Shown here: piece by piece, positions 59,992 to 64,000 of the stretch
How the letters are laid out: every line of letters begins with the position of its first letter
Numbering within the stretch: position 1 is the stretch's first letter
From: Rhodococcus xishaensis
GTDB lineage: Bacteria > Actinomycetota > Actinomycetes > Mycobacteriales > Mycobacteriaceae
NCBI RefSeq assembly: GCF_004011825.1
Contig: NZ_RKLO01000004.1
Coordinates: 1-64,000 of the forward strand
Direction of reading: 5' to 3'
DNA length: 64,000 nucleotides
Made by a program: the position numbers and the translations under genes
Notes under the pieces: model-generated
Seen by the model: the letters and a program-made list of their open reading frames with translations, nothing else
Databases searched by the model: none
What the model was told of the DNA's origin: nothing

Positions 59992-61698
59992 GTGACCACC
60001 GCGCAGGACAAACCGGACATCAAGCCCCGCAGCCGAGACGTCACCGACGGGCTCGAGAAAACCGCCGCCCGCGGCATGCTGCGGGCGGTCGGCATGAGCG
60101 ACGACGACTGGGACAAGCCGCAGATCGGAATCGGCTCGTCGTGGAACGAGATCACCCCGTGCAATCTGTCGCTGGACCGACTCGCGGAGGCATGCAAGGA
60201 CGGGGTCTTCGCGGCGGGCGGCTATCCGCTCGAGTTCGGCACCATCTCGGTGTCCGACGGGATATCGATGGGCCACGAGGGCATGCACTTCTCGCTGGTG
60301 TCCAGGGAGGTCATCGCCGACAGCGTCGAGACGGTCATGCAGGCCGAACGCCTCGACGGATCGATCCTGCTCGCCGGCTGCGACAAGTCACTGCCGGGCA
60401 TGCTCATGGCGGCCGCTCGCCTGAACCTCGCCAACGTGTTCCTCTACGCCGGATCAATCCTGCCGGGCATCGCGAAACTGTCCGACGGCACCGAGAAGGA
60501 AGTCACGATCATCGACGCGTTCGAGGCCGTCGGAGCCTGCTCGCGGGGGCTCATGAGCCGCGAGGACGTCGATGCGATCGAGCGCGCCATCTGCCCAGGT
60601 GAGGGTGCGTGCGGCGGCATGTACACCGCGAACACCATGGCGTGCGCCGCCGAGGCACTTGGCATGTCCCTGCCCGGCAGCGCCGCTCCCCCCGCCACCG
60701 ACCGACGCCGCGACGCATTCGCCCGACGCAGCGGCGAGGCCGTCGTGGAGTTGCTCAGGCGGGGCATCACCACCGCCGATATCCTCACCAAGGAAGCGTT
60801 CGACAACGCGATCGCCGTCGTCATGGCGTTCGGTGGTTCCACCAACGCGGTACTGCACCTGCTCGCGATCGCCCGTGAGGCGGGGGTCCCGCTCTCGCTC
60901 GACGACTTCTCGCGCATCGGCGCCCGCGTCCCCCATCTGGCGGACGTCAAACCGTTCGGCCAACACGTCATGATCGACGTCGATCGGATCGGTGGCGTAC
61001 CGGTGATCATGAGGGCACTGTTGGACGCCGGCCTGCTGCACGGCGATTGCCTCACTGTCACCGGGCGGACCCTCGCCGAGAACCTCGCCGACATCGCGCC
61101 ACCAGACCCGGACGGCAAGGTGCTACGCGCGCTCTCATCACCGATCCACCCGACCGGCGGCATCACGATTCTGAAGGGATCCCTGGCGCCGGAAGGCGCG
61201 GTCGTGAAATCCGCCGGCTTCGATTCGTCCGTGTTCGAGGGCACGGCGAGGGTCTTCGATCGTGAACGAGCCGCCATGGACGCGCTCGAGGACGGCACGA
61301 TCACCGCCGGTGACGTCGTCGTGATCCGCTACGAGGGTCCCAAGGGCGGTCCGGGCATGCGCGAGATGCTGGCGATCACTGCCGCCATCAAGGGCGCCGG
61401 CCTCGGCAAGGACGTGCTGCTACTCACCGACGGCCGGTTCTCCGGCGGTACCACCGGCCTGTGTGTGGGGCACGTGGCGCCGGAGGCGGTGGACGCCGGA
61501 CCGATCGCGTTCGTTCGCGACGGCGACAGGATCCGCCTCGACGTCGCGAACGGCGTCCTCGACCTCCTCGTCGACGAGAAAGAACTCGCCTCCCGCGGCA
61601 GCAATTGGGAGCCCTTGCCTCCCCGCTACACCCGCGGTGTGCTGGCCAAGTACACCAAACTCGTAGGGTCCGCGTCCGACGGTGCCGTGTGCGGATGA
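59992..61698 (+). CDS. ilvD: Dihydroxy-acid dehydratase
   Basis: The 568-residue enzyme removes water from 2,3-dihydroxy acids in valine, isoleucine and leucine synthesis. Iron-sulfur cluster and family motifs are [10 protein letters not shown] (near residue 48), [12 protein letters not shown] (near 128) and [12 protein letters not shown] (near 205), with [15 protein letters not shown] near the C-terminus. GTG 59992 has GGGAG seven bases upstream. It is a single gene whose last codons form one arm of a terminator hairpin. Confidence 0.95.
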   Translation: MTTAQDKPDIKPRSRDVTDGLEKTAARGMLRAVGMSDDDWDKPQIGIGSSWNEITPCNLSLDRLAEACKDGVFAAGGYPLEFGTISVSDGISMGHEGMHFSLVSREVIADSVETVMQAERLDGSILLAGCDKSLPGMLMAAARLNLANVFLYAGSILPGIAKLSDGTEKEVTIIDAFEAVGACSRGLMSREDVDAIERAICPGEGACGGMYTANTMACAAEALGMSLPGSAAPPATDRRRDAFARRSGEAVVELLRRGITTADILTKEAFDNAIAVVMAFGGSTNAVLHLLAIAREAGVPLSLDDFSRIGARVPHLADVKPFGQHVMIDVDRIGGVPVIMRALLDAGLLHGDCLTVTGRTLAENLADIAPPDPDGKVLRALSSPIHPTGGITILKGSLAPEGAVVKSAGFDSSVFEGTARVFDRERAAMDALEDGTITAGDVVVIRYEGPKGGPGMREMLAITAAIKGAGLGKDVLLLTDGRFSGGTTGLCVGHVAPEAVDAGPIAFVRDGDRIRLDVANGVLDLLVDEKELASRGSNWEPLPPRYTRGVLAKYTKLVGSASDGAVCG

Positions 61699-61717
61699 AC
61701 CTGCACACGGCACCGTC
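61678..61717. terminator. Terminator hairpin spanning the ilvD stop codon
   Basis: GACGGTGCCGTGTGC (61678-61692) and its exact complement (61703-61717) form a 15-bp stem with a 10-base loop. The ilvD stop codon lies inside the loop. It can also serve the convergent protease gene. Confidence 0.8.
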
Positions 61718-61732
61718 GGAGCGTCGATCAGG

Positions 61733-62389
61733 TCAGATCGGCGTGAAGCCTGCCCCCACTCCACCAGCTGCATCGAGGTCGTTGAGAATCGGGAGAATGT
61801 TCGTCCCCAACTCAGGTCCGAAGCACGCGATGGCCAGGTAGGCGTTCACCATCGCAACCAGCGTGTCGCCGACGACGACCGGCGATCCCGAGTCGCCCTC
61901 GACCACGCACATCTGAGTCCAGGTCTCCTGGGTTTGCAGCAGATCGCCATAGACGACGCCACATGTGTAGCCGGTGGTGCGGCCCTGCTTGCAAGCGACC
62001 GTCGGGAACTGGGCAGGCGACCCGATGCGGTCGATGGTGACCCGTCCGATGGTGTCGACCGGAGCGACCTTCGACTGGTCGAACTCGATGACCCCGTAAT
62101 CGTAGTCGGAATTGGACACCACGAACTCGCCGACGACACCGGCGCCAGGATCGGACTCGGACATCACCGGCCACCCGACCTCGCCGCAGTGCCCGGCCGT
62201 AATGCCGACGAGCCTGCCGGCGTTGTCATGTCCAATCGTGGTGAGTGTGCACTCGAACTTTTCGTCGATCACGATCCCGGATCCGCCGCCCATTGGGGTC
62301 TTGGGCGGTGCAGCGGTCGCAGTGCCGATCCCGACAGTGGCGACAATCAGCGCCAAAATTGCGGAGATCAAGGAAAGTCGCTTGAGCAT
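61733..62389 (-). CDS. Secreted trypsin-like serine protease (S1 family)
   Basis: The 218-residue protein has a signal peptide (LKRLSLISAILALIVATVGIGTATA-AP, cleavage near residue 26) and an S1 fold. The triad is visible as GITAGHCG (His, near residue 67), SDYDYGVIEFD (Asp, near 95) and VEGDSGSPVV (Ser, near 165). It resembles short actinobacterial extracellular proteases without a pro-domain. ATG 62389 is the start. The natural substrate is not known. Confidence 0.88.
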   Translation of the reverse strand: MLKRLSLISAILALIVATVGIGTATAAPPKTPMGGGSGIVIDEKFECTLTTIGHDNAGRLVGITAGHCGEVGWPVMSESDPGAGVVGEFVVSNSDYDYGVIEFDQSKVAPVDTIGRVTIDRIGSPAQFPTVACKQGRTTGYTCGVVYGDLLQTQETWTQMCVVEGDSGSPVVVGDTLVAMVNAYLAIACFGPELGTNILPILNDLDAAGGVGAGFTPI

Positions 62390-62575
62390 GTCGCCCCTCC
62401 CGGTTGGCGATGCGAATGTGCCGTTCGGTCGATCACCGCCACATGCCTGCTGTCACCTTTGCCTGCACGCCCTCGACGCCAACAGCGTCGAGTAGGCGGG
62501 ACACTCTATCCGCAACTTTCCCACCGGACGGTCAGTCGCTGGGCGCCCTTGATCCGATCGTCACCGAATCGCCTA

Positions 62576-63361
62576 CTAGGACGTCGCTCCGAGCGCCTCG
62601 AGCGCCCGGCGCGCCTCGTCGAGTTCCTTCGACAACGTCGCAATTCGCTGCTCCGCAGCCTCTCGGGCCGCCGAGATGACCGATTGGACTGCCTCGATAA
62701 CAGTCGGCTCCCCGAGTTCGCGAACGGCCCGGTCGACCGCTTCCGCGGTAACGGGAACGCCCTTGCCCGGCCGCTTCGCGCCGTTTACGACGGTGACCGT
62801 CCAATCGTTGTCAGATCCCGCGTGGATGGTGACGCTCACTCCGTTCGGTGCTTTCTTCCCGCGCCGCGAGTTCGGCGTCGCCGTCGAGATCGCAGCTTGC
62901 GTCGACGCGGCAGGCTTCGGCGGAGACTTCGGAGCCGAGGTGGACGCGGCAGGCTTCGATGGAGACTTCGGAGCCGAGGTGGACGCGGCAGGCTTCGATG
63001 GAGACTTCGGAGCCGAGGTTGGCGCCGACGCCCCGGCGTCCGGCCCAGGTGTGGGCTTGCGTTGCGCCGCTGGGCGTGCGGCGGACTTGGGCGACGCGAC
63101 CGGCTCCGGGGCTATGCGGGTCATGCGCAATTCCTCGGCCTCGAAGGGCAGTTCGTCATTGACTCCCTTGGGGCGGATGACGACCGTCTTCCCTTCGACC
63201 GAAACGACCTTGGCCGAGCATCCGGCCTCGATACCGAGGCTGGGGGTGGCCTCACGCAGATAAACGGTGGCGCGCTTGCCTTCAGCCACGGCCGCGGCCA
63301 GCGTCTCGAGGTTCTCCGCGGTTAGGTGTTCCGGCGTCCCGGAACGGCTGCGGGGCGGCAT
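62576..63361 (-). CDS. DUF6319 family protein with internal Ala/Pro/Lys repeats
   Basis: The 261-residue protein has a conserved N-terminal domain (HLTAENLETLAAAVAEGKRATVYLREATPSLG and VVIRPKGVNDELPFEAEELR, residues 10-80). A low-complexity middle contains three copies of a 13-residue Ser-Ala-Pro-Lys-rich repeat (about 113-152). The C-terminal domain has a likely coiled coil (about 220-258, AAEQRIATLSKELDEARRALEAL). I recall the N-terminal domain as DUF6319 of actinobacteria; the function is not known. The basic, proline-rich middle could be a flexible, perhaps nucleic-acid-binding, linker. AGGAGG lies before ATG 63361, and a 19-bp direct repeat lies just upstream. Confidence 0.8.
   Translation of the reverse strand: MPPRSRSGTPEHLTAENLETLAAAVAEGKRATVYLREATPSLGIEAGCSAKVVSVEGKTVVIRPKGVNDELPFEAEELRMTRIAPEPVASPKSAARPAAQRKPTPGPDAGASAPTSAPKSPSKPAASTSAPKSPSKPAASTSAPKSPPKPAASTQAAISTATPNSRRGKKAPNGVSVTIHAGSDNDWTVTVVNGAKRPGKGVPVTAEAVDRAVRELGEPTVIEAVQSVISAAREAAEQRIATLSKELDEARRALEALGATS
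62904..63020. repeat. 39-bp in-frame tandem repeat, three copies
   Basis: Units at 62904-62942, 62943-62981 and 62982-63020 lie in the DUF6319 gene. Each encodes 13 residues including SAPKSPSKPAA. The units are almost identical at the DNA level, so copy number could vary between strains. Confidence 0.9.
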
Positions 63362-63374
63362 GATGGTGTTCCTC

Positions 63375-63412
63375 CTGATACCTACCGAAAATTCTGATAC
63401 CTACCGAAAGTT
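63375..63412. repeat. 19-bp direct repeat upstream of DUF6319 gene
   Basis: Copies at 63375-63393 and 63394-63412 differ by one base. Read on the coding strand each contains TTTCGGTAGGTATCAG, ending next to the ribosome-binding site AGGAGG. Each holds a TAGGTAT that could be a -10 element. Confidence 0.8.
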
Positions 63413-63522
63413 CAAGCATCGGACACTCTTCCACAGTCCTCCGACAGCCGTTGCGGGGCTGGTGTCGACGTCTCGTCACCACCACTCGCCGGCGGGCAGT
63501 CCCGTGATGCGACGGCGGGCCG

Positions 63523-64000
63523 TCACCCCCAGCGGGACTGCCCGCCGTCAAGCGGAATCGTCGCGCCGGTGAGGTACCCGGCGTCGTCGCCGACGAGGAA
63601 GAGGACGGCGCGCCCGATGTCGGACTCTGCGTCACCGATGCGACGCAGGGGTATACCGGCCCGGAACTCCTCGGCCTCCTCCGGGAACTTGTTGATCCAC
63701 CATTCGAGGGCCGGCGACAAGGCATGCGGGGCGATGGCATTGACGCGGATCCCGTCGACGCCCCATTCGCAGGCGGCGGCTCGCGTCAATGCCCGCATGC
63801 TCTCCTTGGTCGCGGCGTACGCGCCGTAGTTGCTCGCGTCCCAGCGCACCGCGGCCGAGGTCACCAGGTTGATGATCGATCCGCCGCCACGCTCCTTCAT
63901 CGTGGGGTAACACGCGCGCATCAGACGCAGCGTCGCGAGGGGGCCGGTAGCGAACCCACGCTCGAAGTCCTCGTCCTTGACCGACAGCAACGGGCCCGGG
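63523..64000 (-). CDS. Short-chain dehydrogenase/reductase, 3' part, cut by window end
   Basis: The visible C-terminal 158 residues carry the SDR catalytic elements: Ser in INLVTSAAVRW, then YGAYAATKESM with the YxxxK pair, followed by RVNAIAPHAL and the tail YLTGATIPLDGGQSRWG. The frame continues past 64000 with PGPLLSVKDEDF, so the NAD(P)-binding N-terminus lies outside the window. The substrate is unknown. Confidence 0.9.
   Translation of the reverse strand, partial: PGPLLSVKDEDFERGFATGPLATLRLMRACYPTMKERGGGSIINLVTSAAVRWDASNYGAYAATKESMRALTRAAACEWGVDGIRVNAIAPHALSPALEWWINKFPEEAEEFRAGIPLRRIGDAESDIGRAVLFLVGDDAGYLTGATIPLDGGQSRWG

Overview
The window is high-GC actinobacterial DNA. The gene set points to a mycolic-acid-containing member of the Mycobacteriales, most likely Rhodococcus or a close relative such as Nocardia. 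Evidence for this is the mycolic acid methyltransferase-type gene, FadE25 and FadB2 homologues, a Zmp1-type M13 peptidase, FprB, a LigC/PolD1 repair pair, a SigD-like sigma factor, a UsfY-like protein and a DUF6319 protein. No organism name is certain from the sequence alone. No tRNA, rRNA or CRISPR array was seen.

Left part (1-26.6 kb). A nonribosomal peptide synthetase (NRPS) gene on the minus strand runs off the left edge. Its first 127 bases in the window are a suspicious in-frame join of an adenylation domain to the middle of a condensation domain. Next come a class II glutamine amidotransferase, a SigD-like ECF sigma factor, three small proteins, an alpha/beta hydrolase, a large LuxR-type ATPase regulator, a pirin and an M13 peptidase. 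A nitroreductase-like gene and a TetR gene face apart over a double operator. A possible stress unit follows: an ECF sigma factor, a flavoprotein (both with Cys-Cys tails) and a divergent MFS exporter. The region ends with an L,D-transpeptidase, FprB (with a KstR-like site in its promoter), dodecin, a serine esterase, the PolD1-LigC pair, a CAP-domain secreted protein and CorA.

Centre (26.8-51.4 kb). One minus-strand gene of 8182 codons encodes a seven-module NRPS. By domains it reads C-T / C-A-T / C-A-T-E / C-A-T / C-A-T-E / C-A-T / C-A-T-TE. The first module has no adenylation domain. Two modules (2 and 5) carry threonine-like specificity codes, and modules 3 and 5 carry epimerases, so the product should be a peptide with two D-residues released by the C-terminal thioesterase. 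No MbtH-like protein, acyl-AMP ligase or dedicated exporter lies beside it in the window.

Right part (51.6-64 kb). A tnpB-only element of the IS1341 type, with matching hairpins at both ends, sits between the NRPS start and a TetR gene. The TetR gene precedes fadE25 and fadB2, with two identical 13-bp palindromes exactly 100 bp apart in front of fadE25. Then follow a strong palindromic terminator, a mycolic acid/cyclopropane methyltransferase, a 14-TMS drug-efflux type MFS, a DJ-1/PfpI protein, ilvD, a secreted trypsin-like protease, a DUF6319 protein with an internal repeat, and the 3' part of an SDR gene cut by the right edge.
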